From NCBI RefSeq assembly GCF_007830265.1, contig NZ_VLKE01000001.1:6510001-6574000 (forward strand): a DNA stretch of 64,000 nucleotides, read 5' to 3'. The notes beneath the pieces are model-generated. The model made no database searches and was not told where the DNA came from. It was given only the letters and a program-made list of their open reading frames with translations. Of the stretch, positions 46,767-57,429 are shown piece by piece. This DNA comes from Micromonospora olivasterospora (GTDB lineage: Bacteria > Actinomycetota > Actinomycetes > Mycobacteriales > Micromonosporaceae). Position 1 is the stretch's first letter; each line of letters begins with the position of its first letter. The translations under genes were made by a program, and so were the position numbers.

Positions 46767-46999
46767 CCGCCTGAACGAATTTGGCAACAGCGTCCCCTCC
46801 AAGTTCGGGCTGCACCAAGAAATCTACGGTTTGCCGGGACCACCGTCATCGTGGCGCACTCCCGGCCCCGACCGGCATTCCGTCGCTGTGAGTCGTCGGT
46901 AACCCCGGGACGGGCCCGCCGCCACAGGCGAACCCGCCATGGCAGGACGTCGTGCGACACGATGACGTTCTATTGCTGCCGGAATGACGTGCTCGCGCG

Positions 47000-48769
47000 T
47001 CAGATCCCCGTCTCCTTGATCTCGACGATGACGGCGCCGTGGGGGACGGTATCGCCGACGGCGGCGGCGATGCCTGTGATGGTGCCGGACTTGTGGGCGT
47101 TGATGGGCTGCTCCATCTTCATGGCCTCCAGGACCGCGACCAGCTCGCCGACTTCAACGGTCTGACCTTCCTTCACTGCGATCTTGACGATGGTTCCCTG
47201 CATGGGTGCGGTGAGTGCGTCGCCGGAAACGGCGGCGCTCCGTTTGCTGCTGCTGGAGCGCTTGGGTGCCTTCTTTTTCGCGGTGCCGCCGCCCAGGGCC
47301 AGGTCCCCTGGCAGTGCGACCTCGATCCGTTTGCCGTCGACCTCGATGACGATGGTCTGCCGCTCGCCGTCGTTGTGCTTCGCTTCGGCGACCGAGCCGG
47401 AGTACGGCTCGACGGTGTTGTGCCACTCGGTCTCGATCCACCGGGTGTGGACGGAAAACGGTTGGGCCGGGTCGGTCGGGGCGAATGCCTCGTCGGTGAT
47501 CACCGCGCGGTGGAACGGGATCACGGTGGGTATGCCGTCGACGACGAACTCGGCCAGCGCGCGACGCGAGCGCTCCAAGGCCTCGTTGCGGTTCCGGCCG
47601 GTGACGATCAGCTTGGCCAGCATCGAGTCGAAGGCTCCGCCGACGATGTGGCCGGCCTCGATACCGGAGTCGAATCGCACCCCGGGGCCGCTCGGAGGAC
47701 GAAACTGGGTGATGAAGCCTGGTGCGGGCAGGAAGCCTCGGCCGGCGTCCTCGCCGTTGATCCGGAACTCGATGGAGTGCCGCGTCGGGGTGGGGTCGTC
47801 GTAGCCGAGTGGCTCACCGTTGGCGATGCGGAACTGCTCACGCACGAGGTCGATGCCGGTGACCTCCTCGGTGACCGGGTGCTCGACCTGCAGGCGGGTG
47901 TTGACCTCGAGGAAGGAGATCGTGCTGTCCTGCCCGATGAGGAACTCGCACGTCCCGGCCCCGTGGTAGCCGGCCTCCTTCAGGATGGCCTTGGATGCGC
48001 GGACCAGCTCGGCGTTCTGCTCGTCGGTCAGGAACGGGGCGGGCGCCTCCTCGACGAGCTTCTGGTGGCGGCGCTGCAGCGAGCAGTCGCGGGTGGAGAC
48101 GACCACGACGTTGCCGTGGGTGTCGGCGAGGCACTGGGTCTCGACGTGGCGGGGCTTGTCCAGGTATCGCTCGACGAAACACTCACCACGTCCGAACGCC
48201 GCCACCGCCTCGCGCGTAGCAGACTCGAACAGCGCCGGGATCTCCTCCAGGGTGCGCGCGACCTTCAGACCGCGCCCACCCCCGCCGTAGGCGGCCTTGA
48301 TGGCGACGGGCAGGCCGTGATCCTTGGCGAAGGCTACGACCTCCTCGGCGTCGGCGACCGGGTCGGGCGTGCCGGGCACGAGGGGAGCGTTGGCGCGGGC
48401 CGCGATGTGCCGCGCCTTAACCTTGTCGCCCAACGCGTCGATGGCCTCCGGGGAGGGACCGATCCAGGTGAGCCCGGCGTCGATGACAGCCCTGGCGAAC
48501 GAGGCGTTCTCCGCGAGGAACCCGTAGCCCGGGTGGACCGCGTCCGCGCCCGCCTTCCGGGCGACGTCGAGCAGCTTGTCCTGCACAAGATAGGACTCTG
48601 CGGGAGTCGCTCCGCCGATGGCGTAGGCCTCGTCGGCGACCTTGACGTGCAACGCGTCACGGTCAGGATCTGCATAGACGGCGACTGAACCGACACCGGT
48701 GTCCTTGCACGCACGGGCGATGCGAACGGCGATCTCGCCCCGGTTTGCAATCAACACCTTCTTCAGCAT
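47000..48769 (-). CDS. Acyl-CoA carboxylase alpha subunit (biotin carboxylase plus BCCP)
   Basis: A 589-aa protein. Residues 1-450 are biotin carboxylase: [20 protein letters not shown], the ATP loop [32 protein letters not shown] and [21 protein letters not shown] Lys/Ser-rich linker ([15 protein letters not shown]) leads to a C-terminal biotinyl domain with the attachment Lys in EAMKMEQP. It forms propionyl- and acetyl-CoA carboxylase with the beta and epsilon subunits upstream. Start ATG 48769. Confidence 0.95.
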   Translation of the reverse strand: MLKKVLIANRGEIAVRIARACKDTGVGSVAVYADPDRDALHVKVADEAYAIGGATPAESYLVQDKLLDVARKAGADAVHPGYGFLAENASFARAVIDAGLTWIGPSPEAIDALGDKVKARHIAARANAPLVPGTPDPVADAEEVVAFAKDHGLPVAIKAAYGGGGRGLKVARTLEEIPALFESATREAVAAFGRGECFVERYLDKPRHVETQCLADTHGNVVVVSTRDCSLQRRHQKLVEEAPAPFLTDEQNAELVRASKAILKEAGYHGAGTCEFLIGQDSTISFLEVNTRLQVEHPVTEEVTGIDLVREQFRIANGEPLGYDDPTPTRHSIEFRINGEDAGRGFLPAPGFITQFRPPSGPGVRFDSGIEAGHIVGGAFDSMLAKLIVTGRNRNEALERSRRALAEFVVDGIPTVIPFHRAVITDEAFAPTDPAQPFSVHTRWIETEWHNTVEPYSGSVAEAKHNDGERQTIVIEVDGKRIEVALPGDLALGGGTAKKKAPKRSSSSKRSAAVSGDALTAPMQGTIVKIAVKEGQTVEVGELVAVLEAMKMEQPINAHKSGTITGIAAAVGDTVPHGAVIVEIKETGI

Positions 48770-49034
48770 GGTGGCTCCATGGCGTAGTCAGGGTCCAGGC
48801 TGGGTCGCCCGACGGTTTCAGCGGTTGCCGCGAGGCTGGCGCCCAGGTGAAGGCCGTGCACATACCCGTCCTTCGTGTCGGCAGTGGGCATCGGGGAAGA
48901 GTTCACCCGCTGCGATGGAGGTGTTGGCGGCTTCGGGGTCGGCGAGGTGCAGGCTTGCCGGTCTGGCCGAGGCGTGGCCCTGTCGACGCGGGTGGGTGAC
49001 CCAACGATGACATGGCTGCGCAGAAGATTCAGCA
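48763..49034 (-). CDS. Small hypothetical frame between epsilon and alpha subunit genes
   Basis: A 90-residue frame from ATG 49034 ([20 protein letters not shown]) ends over the start of the alpha subunit. Composition is Pro/Thr-rich and no family is recognised. It may be untranslated spacer; the position, overlapping the carboxylase start, would allow coupling. Confidence 0.22.
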
Positions 49035-49055
49035 TCCGTGTGTCTCCGTTTCGGG

Positions 49056-49295
49056 TCAGCGGGGCAGGGCCAAGCTGCGCCAGGCGCCGGGTGCGTGCGC
49101 CAATGGTTGGCGCGCCAGGCGTGCGCGTTCGGCCCAGACGGAGGTACGGCGCGGGGTCAGGTCGTTCGCCGTGGTGGAGCATGCGGCACGCGCGAGCACG
49201 ACCATCACAATGGCGAGCTCTTCGGGAGTGGCGCCGCCGCGCACCAGGGCGATCGGCCGCGCAGATGCGGCATCCCGCTGCAAATCGGTGCCCAT
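49056..49295 (-). CDS. Acyl-CoA carboxylase epsilon subunit
   Basis: A 79-aa protein starting ATG 49295, which overlaps the carboxyltransferase stop (TGATG). IALVRGGATPEELAIVMVVL and SVWAERARLARQPLAHAPGA are the two conserved parts of the small epsilon subunits found only in actinobacteria. These stabilise the alpha-beta complex and raise its activity. Confidence 0.88.
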   Translation of the reverse strand: MGTDLQRDAASARPIALVRGGATPEELAIVMVVLARAACSTTANDLTPRRTSVWAERARLARQPLAHAPGAWRSLALPR

Positions 49296-50896
49296 CACAG
49301 CGGAATGTTCCCGTGCTTCTTCGGCGGCAACGTCTCGCGCTTGCTGCGCAGGACGCGCAGGGCGCGGACCATTTGGGTGCGGGTTTCGTGTGGGGGGATG
49401 ACCGCGTCGACGTAGCCGCGTTCGGCGGCGATGTACGGGTTGGCGAGGGTGTCCTCGTACTCGGCGATCAGCTCGGCGCGGACGGTTGCCGGGTCCTCGG
49501 CGTTCGCCAGTTCCTGCCGGTAGAGGATGTTCACCGCGCCCTGTGCGCCCATCACCGCGATCTGCGCGGTCGGCCAGGCGAAGTTCAGGTCGGCGCCGAG
49601 GTGCTTGGAGCCCATCACGTCGTACGCCCCGCCGTACGCCTTCCGGGTGATCACGGTGACCTTCGGGACGGTGGCCTCGGCGTACGCGTAGATCAGCTTC
49701 GCGCCGCGCCGGATGATGCCGTCCCACTCCTGCCCGGTGCCGGGGAGGAAGCCGGGAACGTCCACGAAGGTCAGTACGGGGATGTTGAACGCGTCGCAGG
49801 TCCGGACGAACCGGGCCGCCTTCTCCGAGGCGGCGATGTCGAGGGTGCCGGCGAACTGCAGCGGCTGGTTGGCGACCACGCCCACCGGGCGGCCCTCGAC
49901 CCGGCCGAAGCCGACCACGATGTTCTGCGCGTACAGCGGCTGGACCTCCAGGAACTCGCCCTCGTCCAGGACGTGCTCGATCACCCGGTGCATGTCGTAC
50001 GGCTGGTTGGCCGAGTCCGGGATCAGCGTGTCCAGCTCCCGGTCGGCGTCGGTGACGGCCAGGTCGGCCGGGGCGTCGTAGACGGGCGGCTCGTCCAGGT
50101 TGTTCGACGGCAGGTACGACAGCAGCGCCTTGACGTACTCGATCGCGTCCTCCTCGTCGGCGCCCAGGTAGTGGGCGTTGCCGCTGCGCGCGTTGTGGGT
50201 CCGCGCGCCGCCCAGCTCCTCCATGCCCACGTCCTCGCCGGTGACCGTCTTGATGACGTCGGGACCGGTGATGAACATGTGCGAGGTCTGGTCGACCATC
50301 ACGGTGAAGTCGGTGACCGCCGGGGAGTAGACCGCGCCACCCGCGCACGGGCCCATGATGAGGGAGATCTGCGGGATGACCCCGCTGGCCCGCACGTTGC
50401 GGAAGAAGATCTCGCCGTAGAGGCCGAGGGACGCGACCCCCTCCTGGATGCGGGCGCCGCCGGAGTCGTTGATGCCGATGACCGGGCAGCCGATCTTCAT
50501 GGCCAGGTCCAGCACCTTGACGATCTTCTCGCCGAAGACCTCCCCGAGGGAGCCGCCGAAGACCGTGAAGTCCTGCGCGAAGACGCAGACCTGCCGGCCG
50601 TCCACCGTGCCGTAGCCGGTCACCACGCCGTCCCCGTACGGGCGGGTCTTCTCCAGCCCGAAGTTGGTGGACCGGTGCCGGGCGAACTCGTCCAGCTCGA
50701 CGAAGGAGCCCTCGTCGAGCAGCATCTCGATCCGCTCCCGGGCGGTCTTCTTGCCCCGCGCGTGCTGCTTCTCGACCGCCCGCGCCGACCCGGCGTGCAC
50801 CGCCCCGTCGACCCGTCGCTCCAGGTCCGCCAGTTTCCCGGCGGTGGTGTGGATGTTGATCCCGGTCTCCGTCACCGGGACCGTTTCCGCGCTCAT
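49295..50896 (-). CDS. Propionyl/acyl-CoA carboxylase beta subunit (carboxyltransferase)
   Basis: A 533-aa subunit. Marks: [72 protein letters not shown] and the C-terminal [20 protein letters not shown]. An Asp in [13 protein letters not shown] context accords with propionyl-preferring enzymes, though specificity needs assay. ATG 50896 overlaps the bioY stop (ATGA). Confidence 0.95.
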   Translation of the reverse strand: MSAETVPVTETGINIHTTAGKLADLERRVDGAVHAGSARAVEKQHARGKKTARERIEMLLDEGSFVELDEFARHRSTNFGLEKTRPYGDGVVTGYGTVDGRQVCVFAQDFTVFGGSLGEVFGEKIVKVLDLAMKIGCPVIGINDSGGARIQEGVASLGLYGEIFFRNVRASGVIPQISLIMGPCAGGAVYSPAVTDFTVMVDQTSHMFITGPDVIKTVTGEDVGMEELGGARTHNARSGNAHYLGADEEDAIEYVKALLSYLPSNNLDEPPVYDAPADLAVTDADRELDTLIPDSANQPYDMHRVIEHVLDEGEFLEVQPLYAQNIVVGFGRVEGRPVGVVANQPLQFAGTLDIAASEKAARFVRTCDAFNIPVLTFVDVPGFLPGTGQEWDGIIRRGAKLIYAYAEATVPKVTVITRKAYGGAYDVMGSKHLGADLNFAWPTAQIAVMGAQGAVNILYRQELANAEDPATVRAELIAEYEDTLANPYIAAERGYVDAVIPPHETRTQMVRALRVLRSKRETLPPKKHGNIPL

Positions 50897-51507
50897 CGCG
50901 CGGACCCGGTGGAGTTGAGGCGGGTGACCAGCTTCCAGGCCGGTGGGAGGAGGCTTGACGCCAGTGCCGCCTTGAGGGCGTCGCCGACGAGGAAGGGGGC
51001 CACACCGACGGCGACCGCCTTGGCCGGACCCATGCCGGTGACGATGGCCAGCCAGGTCACCCCGCACGTGTAGATCGCCGCCGAAGCCAGCGCCATGACT
51101 GCCAGCTCGCGAAGCACCGTCCGGTCGGTGCCGCGACGCGAGCCGGCGCCTGCGATCAGCGACGCGAGCAGGAAACCAACGAGGTAGCCGCCGGTGGCGC
51201 CGACCAGGACATGCACGCCGTGAGCGCCCTGCGTGAAGACGGGCAGCCCTGCGGCGCCGAGCGCCAGGTAGAGCACCTGGCTGGCCAGTCCCCGGGCCGG
51301 ACCGAGGGCGGCGGCGGTGAACAGGACCGCGAACGTCTGGCCGGTTACCGGGACCGGCGAGCCGGGGATGGGTACGACAACTTGAGCGGCGAGAGCGGTC
51401 AAGGCCGTACCCAGGACGACCGTGGCGCCGGTACGTGTCAGCACTTTCGGGAGTGCGGATTCGGCCAGCACGGGCAGTGGAGCGGGGAGGCTAAGCGCGG
51501 TAGTCAT
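50893..51507 (-). CDS. bioY: Biotin ECF transporter S component BioY
   Basis: A 204-aa protein with about six helices. [37 protein letters not shown] and [15 protein letters not shown] are the BioY signature. It binds biotin outside and delivers it alone or with the EcfAT module. Its end overlaps the carboxylase start, so biotin uptake is coupled to synthesis of the biotin enzyme. BioM/BioN genes are not in the window. Confidence 0.94.
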   Translation of the reverse strand: MTTALSLPAPLPVLAESALPKVLTRTGATVVLGTALTALAAQVVVPIPGSPVPVTGQTFAVLFTAAALGPARGLASQVLYLALGAAGLPVFTQGAHGVHVLVGATGGYLVGFLLASLIAGAGSRRGTDRTVLRELAVMALASAAIYTCGVTWLAIVTGMGPAKAVAVGVAPFLVGDALKAALASSLLPPAWKLVTRLNSTGSAR

Positions 51508-51561
51508 CGCTGTCCTTGTCTGCTAAGGCTGGAGGACGGCTGGTCGGCGGTTGTGGGCGCG

Positions 51562-53154
<1,593 letters not shown>

Positions 53155-53177
53155 AGATCAGACCGTAGTGGCACTCG

Positions 53178-53216
53178 GTGTCAGATCTCAAGCATGGCGT
53201 GCCTGTGATCTGTCAC
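53178..53216. promoter_or_regulatory. Inverted repeat between the mutase gene and a divergent tetR
   Basis: GTGTCAGATC (53178-53187) and GATCTGTCAC (53207-53216) are inverted with one mismatch and a 19-bp spacer. They lie 29 bp before the TetR start and 24 bp before the mutase start, which suits a shared operator. Confidence 0.6.
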
Positions 53217-53244
53217 TCAATCCGGAGCGTGATACTGTCCGACC

Positions 53245-53883
53245 ATGTACCCCAACATTCCGTCGGCCGCCGCGACAGCAGGGGAGCCCATCCGGGATCG
53301 ACTGGCACGAGCCGCCTTCAGGCTTTTCGCGGTCCAGGGGTACGAGAGCACGACCATCGACGACATCACGAGGGCCGCAGGCGTCGCCCGGCGCACGTTC
53401 TTCCGGCACTTCCCTTCGAAGGAAGACGTGATCTTTCCTGATCACGACTCGGTCTTGGACCGCGTGCGTTGGTACCTTGGTGCCTCAGCTAATACCGAGC
53501 CGGTCTTCGCCGTTGCCGAGGCGACCAGGCTGATCTTCGAGAGCTTCATGGCGACGCCAGAACAGACACTCGCCCGCTATCGGCTGACGCGCGAGGTGGC
53601 GGCTCTTCGAGACCGCGAGGTCGCCAGCGTCGCCAGGTACGAGCGGGTTCTCAGTGACTACCTGCGGGGCAGGCTGCCGAATACCTCCGATGCCGCCCTC
53701 GCGGCCCATGTCGCGGCCGCGTCCTTTGTCGCCGCCCACAACCAGGTACTCCGCGAGTGGCTGCGATCTGGGGGAGCAAAGAATCCCCGCTCCACCCTGG
53801 AGGCCGCATTGGCGACGGTCGCCGACCTCACGACCCCGCTGATCGCTCGTAGCAGCCGACAAAACTCACAGAACGCCGTCTGA
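53245..53883 (+). CDS. TetR-family regulator of the mutase-carboxylase operon (proposed)
   Basis: A 212-aa protein with HTH RLFAVQGYESTTIDDITRAA followed by GVARRTFFRHFPSKEDVIF. The C-terminal domain is of the AcrR/MftR-like type (EVASVARYERVLSDYLRGRL). It diverges from the mutase gene, with an inverted repeat between them. The ligand is probably an acyl-CoA of that pathway, by context only. Confidence 0.88.
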   Translation: MYPNIPSAAATAGEPIRDRLARAAFRLFAVQGYESTTIDDITRAAGVARRTFFRHFPSKEDVIFPDHDSVLDRVRWYLGASANTEPVFAVAEATRLIFESFMATPEQTLARYRLTREVAALRDREVASVARYERVLSDYLRGRLPNTSDAALAAHVAAASFVAAHNQVLREWLRSGGAKNPRSTLEAALATVADLTTPLIARSSRQNSQNAV

Positions 53884-53889
53884 GCGGGT

Positions 53890-53960
53890 TGCCAAAAGTC
53901 CTGCGCGTACACCTCAGCCAGGTGCGCACTGATCTCCCCGTGTGATCCCCTCAACCGACA
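53890..53960 (-). pseudogene. Tiny IS256-type transposase fragment
   Basis: GEISAHLAEVYAQDF matches the N-terminal HTH region of IS256-type transposases (GEI.AHLAEVYG). It follows directly, within one frame, on thiolase sequence that has gone off course, so it marks where a mobile element cut the thiolase gene. Confidence 0.45.
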
Positions 53961-54313
53961 AACGACAGCACCAGATCGTCGACCCGCGTACTGGCCGGCT
54001 ATTACTTCGGCAGCAGCGAAGGAAACGGCCTGCTGCGATGACCCGCACTGCCGGTCGATGGTGACGCCCGGGATGTGCTCCGGCCATCCGGCCGACAGGA
54101 CGGAGGTACGTGCGATGTCTGACGACTGTTCCCCGGCCTGGCCCACGCACCCCCAGATCACGTCGTCCATGACGGCTGGGTCGATCCCGGCCCCGTCGCT
54201 GAGCGCGTTCAGCACAGTGGCGGACAGGTCGGCGGGGTGGACGCCGGACAGGCTCCCGCCGCGCTTGCCGATCGGGTGCGCACGGCTTCGACGATGACTG
54301 CCTCGCTGGTCAC
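53960..54313 (-). pseudogene. Thiolase (acetyl-CoA acyltransferase) N-terminal fragment
   Basis: The start GTG 54313 reads TSEAVIVEAVRT. A missing C (ACCCGATCGG for ACCCCGATCGG) shifts the frame. Corrected, the sequence gives PIGKRGGSLSGVHPADLSAT, then VIWGCVGQAGEQSSDIARTS and GVTIDRQCGSSQQAVSFAAA, including the nucleophilic Cys (QCGSS). After EVIAGQY at about 53985 the sequence is not thiolase any more; some 270 residues with the other catalytic His and Cys are missing. It probably ended the operon with the SDR and the dehydrogenase. Confidence 0.82.
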
Positions 54314-54344
54314 GGTTGCTCCCTTTGGCGGTTGGTAGGCGGGG

Positions 54345-55100
54345 TCAGCGTGGTGCCATCCGGAGGGCGCCGTCCATGCGGATGACCTCGCCGTTGAGGT
54401 AGTCGTGGTGGATGATCGCGAGCGCAAGTTGGGCGTACTCGTCGGGCCGGGCGAGGCGCCGAGGGAACGGCACGCCGGCAGCGAGACTCTTGCGGAACTC
54501 CTCGGAGACGGTTGCCAGCATCGGGGTTTCGACGATGCCCGGCGCGATGGTGTTGACCCGGATGCCGTACTGGGCCAGGTCGCGCGCGGCGGGAAGGGTG
54601 AGGCCCACGATGCCGCCCTTGGACGACGAGTACGCGGCCTGGCCGACCTGGCCCTCGTAGGCGGCGACCGAGGCGGTGTTGATGATGACGCCGCGCTGCC
54701 CGTTCTCGTCGGGCTCGGTCCGGGCGATGGCTTCGGCGGCGAGGGCGAGGACGTTGAAGGACCCGATGAGGTTGATCTGCACGACGCGCGCGTAGAGGTC
54801 GAGGTCGTGGACGCCATTCTTGCCAAGGATTCGCATGGATGGGCCGATGCCCGCGCAGTTGACGACCGTGCGCAACGGGGAACCGGCGCGGGCGGTCGCG
54901 ATGGCGGCTCGGACCTCATCGGGGCTGGTGACGTCGGTGGCGACGTATTCCACGCCGGCGATCCGGTTGGCCTTGTCGATGCTCTGCTCGAGGTCGAGTG
55001 CGAAGACCCGCGCGCCCTTGTTTGCCAGCGCTTCGGCGGTCGCGGCGCCCAGTCCGGAGGCCCCGCCGGTGACGATGGCTGCGGTGTCGGCTACCTGCAT
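54345..55100 (-). CDS. Short-chain dehydrogenase, HSD10-like 3-hydroxyacyl-CoA dehydrogenase
   Basis: A 251-aa SDR with cofactor motif AAIVTGGASGLGAATAEALA, the Asp of FALDLE favouring NAD, NCAGIG, and catalytic Ser and YxxxK in NTASVAAYEGQVGQAAYSSS-K. The closing ETPMLATV and GVPFPRRLARPDEYAQLALA are typical of type II 3-hydroxyacyl-CoA dehydrogenases, which oxidise 2-methyl-3-hydroxybutyryl-CoA. ATG 55100 overlaps the preceding stop (TGATG). Confidence 0.88.
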   Translation of the reverse strand: MQVADTAAIVTGGASGLGAATAEALANKGARVFALDLEQSIDKANRIAGVEYVATDVTSPDEVRAAIATARAGSPLRTVVNCAGIGPSMRILGKNGVHDLDLYARVVQINLIGSFNVLALAAEAIARTEPDENGQRGVIINTASVAAYEGQVGQAAYSSSKGGIVGLTLPAARDLAQYGIRVNTIAPGIVETPMLATVSEEFRKSLAAGVPFPRRLARPDEYAQLALAIIHHDYLNGEVIRMDGALRMAPR

Positions 55101-56281
55101 CAGTGCTTCTCCCTGTTGACGGTGGTGATCGTCGCGGTGGTGCCGCGGGCAAGCGCGCGGCTGATGACCATCCGTTGGATCTGGTTTGTTCCTTCGAGGA
55201 TCTGCATGACCTTGGCTTCGCGCATAAAGCGTTCGACCGGGAAGTCCCGGGTGTAGCCGTAGCCGCCGAAGACCTGTACGGCGTCGGTCGTGACCCGCAT
55301 GGCGTTGTCGGTGGCGACCATCTTGGCGATGGACGCTTCACGGCTGAAGGGCAGGCCCTGGTCTTTCAGGCGGGCGGCGTGCAGGGTCATCGCGCGGGCG
55401 GTCTGGACGGCTGCCTCCATGTCGGCGAGCAGGAACGCCAGGCCCTGGTGTTCGACGATCGGCTTCCCGAACGTGGTGCGACTCTTGGCATAAGCCACGG
55501 CCTCGTCAAGGGCGCCTTGGGCCAGGCCGGTGGCGATGGCGGCGATGCCTAGCCGACCGGAGTCGAGCGCGGCTAGCGCGATCTTGAGACCGCCGCCCTC
55601 GGCACCGATTCTGCGGCTGGCGGGAATCCGCACATTGTCCAGGCGCACCGTGGCGGTCACCGATCCGGTGAGGCCCATCTTGCGCTCCGGTGGGTCCGCG
55701 CTCAGGCCCTCTGTCTCCGCGGGGACCAGGAAGCAGGAGATGTCGGTGCGCTCATCCGACGTGCGCGCTATAACCTGGTAAAAGTCGGCGTGTCCACCGT
55801 GAGTGGTCCAAGCCTTCGCGCCGGTGAGTACGTAGTCGTCGCCGTCGCGGACGGCGCGGGTGGTGATGGCGGCGGGATCGGAGCCGGCGTGCGGCTCGCT
55901 GAGGCAGTAGGCGCCGAGCAGGTGTCCGCCGAGCATGTCGGGCAGCCAGGCTTGCCGCTGCCGTTCGGTGCCGTAGTTGACCAGCCCGAAGCAGGATAGG
56001 GCGTGCACGCTCGTGCCCACGGCGACGCTGGACCAGACTCTCGCGACCTCCTCGAGCACCTGTACGTACACCTCGTAGGGTTGACCGCCGCCGCCGTGCT
56101 CCTCGGGGTAGGGCAGGCCGAGGACGCCTACCGCGCCGAGCGTCTTGAACACGTCGCGCGGGAAGTCCTCGCCTGCCTCGGCCCGCGCGGCTCGGGGTGC
56201 CAGTTCCTTGTCGGCGAGGTTCCGGACGACCTCGATCAGATCGGCGCTCTCGTTGGTCGGCATGACGCGTGATGCTGGCAT
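55100..56281 (-). CDS. Acyl-CoA dehydrogenase
   Basis: A 393-aa flavoenzyme from ATG 56281. Marks: AYCLSEPHAGSDPAAITT, KMGLTGSVTATVRLDNVRIP, ALDSGRLGIAAIATGLAQGA, FGKPIVEHQGLAFLLADMEA, VFGGYGYTRDFPVERFMREA and the catalytic Glu in ILEGTNQIQRMVISRAL. Length and motifs are those of short/branched-chain dehydrogenases. With the SDR and thiolase it would convert 2-methylbutyryl-CoA to acetyl- and propionyl-CoA. Confidence 0.93.
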   Translation of the reverse strand: MPASRVMPTNESADLIEVVRNLADKELAPRAARAEAGEDFPRDVFKTLGAVGVLGLPYPEEHGGGGQPYEVYVQVLEEVARVWSSVAVGTSVHALSCFGLVNYGTERQRQAWLPDMLGGHLLGAYCLSEPHAGSDPAAITTRAVRDGDDYVLTGAKAWTTHGGHADFYQVIARTSDERTDISCFLVPAETEGLSADPPERKMGLTGSVTATVRLDNVRIPASRRIGAEGGGLKIALAALDSGRLGIAAIATGLAQGALDEAVAYAKSRTTFGKPIVEHQGLAFLLADMEAAVQTARAMTLHAARLKDQGLPFSREASIAKMVATDNAMRVTTDAVQVFGGYGYTRDFPVERFMREAKVMQILEGTNQIQRMVISRALARGTTATITTVNREKH

Positions 56282-56293
56282 CGCACATCCTCT

Positions 56294-56333
56294 GAGTACG
56301 GGTATGAGTACTGCAATATCGGCTATAGTACTC
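56294..56333. promoter_or_regulatory. Palindromic operator between acyl-CoA dehydrogenase and tetR
   Basis: GAGTACT (56306-56312) and AGTACTC (56327-56333) form an inverted repeat. An extra half-site GAGTAC lies at 56294-56299. They sit between divergent starts, 32 bp from ATG 56365 and 13-52 bp from ATG 56281. Confidence 0.7.
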
Positions 56334-56364
56334 GCCATGATCACGCTGCCGTAGAGTCAGTGCC

Positions 56365-56973
56365 ATGCCATCGCATGAGAGGTTTCGCACTCGCCGCGAG
56401 AAGATGTTGGGTCAGCTCCGCGAGTTGTTCCTGGCCGAAGGGTTCGCGTCGTTCAGCATCGGCGATCTGGCCGAACGGTTCCGGTGTTCGAGGAGCACCC
56501 TGTACGCCGTGGCGCCCAGCAAGGAGCAGATCGTGGTTGCGACCGTGCGCTCGTACTTCAAGACCGGGGCGGAGCGCATCGAGGCCCGGGTCGCAGCGTC
56601 GGCTGATCCAGCGCAACAACTGGCGATCTATCTGGAGTCGGTGGCGTCTGAGCTCCAGCCGGCGTCGGCCACCTTCTTTGCGGACCTGGCCGACTTCGGC
56701 CCGGCCAACGAGGTGTACCAGGAGAACACCCAGTACGCCGCCCGGCGGGTCCAAGACCTGGTGACCCAGGGAGTCAAGGTCGGTGTGCTCCGCCCAGTGC
56801 ACGCTTCGTTCGTAGGAGCCGCGGTGGCCGAAGTGATGGGCTCCATCCAGCGGGGTGCGATTCAGGAGGCTACCGGGCTTGACTCCGCACAGGCGTACCG
56901 GCACCTGGCCGACCTGGTCATGACCAGCCTGGCAGATCCGAAGAAACCAGCGCATGAGCGGAGGGCGACATAG
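56365..56973 (+). CDS. TetR-family regulator
   Basis: A 202-aa regulator: HTH LFLAEGFASFSIGDLAERFR, then CSRSTLYAVAPSKEQIVVAT. An effector domain follows with VASELQPASATFFADLADFG. Divergent from the acyl-CoA dehydrogenase with a palindrome between, so it most likely represses that operon until an acyl-CoA accumulates. Confidence 0.88.
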   Translation: MPSHERFRTRREKMLGQLRELFLAEGFASFSIGDLAERFRCSRSTLYAVAPSKEQIVVATVRSYFKTGAERIEARVAASADPAQQLAIYLESVASELQPASATFFADLADFGPANEVYQENTQYAARRVQDLVTQGVKVGVLRPVHASFVGAAVAEVMGSIQRGAIQEATGLDSAQAYRHLADLVMTSLADPKKPAHERRAT

Positions 56974-56984
56974 TGGCTGTGGTT

Positions 56985-57400
56985 ACCGCGCGGCTCCTCG
57001 ATGGCCTCCAAACCGGTGGCGTTCCTGCTCGCCGACCTGGGCGTGACCAAGTCCCACGCCGGCCGCACTGCTGCCAATGACAACCCCTGTTCCGAGGCGC
57101 AGTTCGCAGAACACCCGGGCGTCCTCGATCGAGCCGAACCGGACCGGTTCTTCCGCTGGTACGCCCACGAGCACCGCCATTCGGGATCGGACTACATGCT
57201 CCCGCCGACGTCCACTACGGCCGCGCGCACGCGATCCGCGAGGCCCGCGGGCGGGTCCTGGACGCCGCCTACCAGGCCAGCCCCGAGCGGTTCGTCCGCA
57301 AGCCACCCGAGCCGCCGAAACTGCCCGAAACCGCCTGGATCAACAAGCCCGAGAACAAGACGAACCGGCTCAGTAGTTTGCTCAAGAACGTGTCTCAGAA
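56985..57400 (+). pseudogene. IS3-family OrfB (integrase core) relic
   Basis: MASKPVAFLLADLGVTKSHA, NDNPCSEAQF and FFRWYAHEHRHSG are pieces of the rve core. In another frame AHAIREARGRVLDAAYQASP and KPPEPPKLPETAWINKP are the usual C-terminal tail. Internal deletions and shifts are present and there is no OrfA. It separates two metabolic clusters. Confidence 0.8.
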
Positions 57401-57429
57401 GGGTTGACAGGTTCCGTACAGCTTCCCGG

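Noticed and set aside
47039..51073. Plus-strand frames of 549 and 732 codons opposite the carboxylase operon
   Set aside because: Both are antisense to strongly conserved carboxylase subunits and show Gly/Val/Asp-rich shadow composition.
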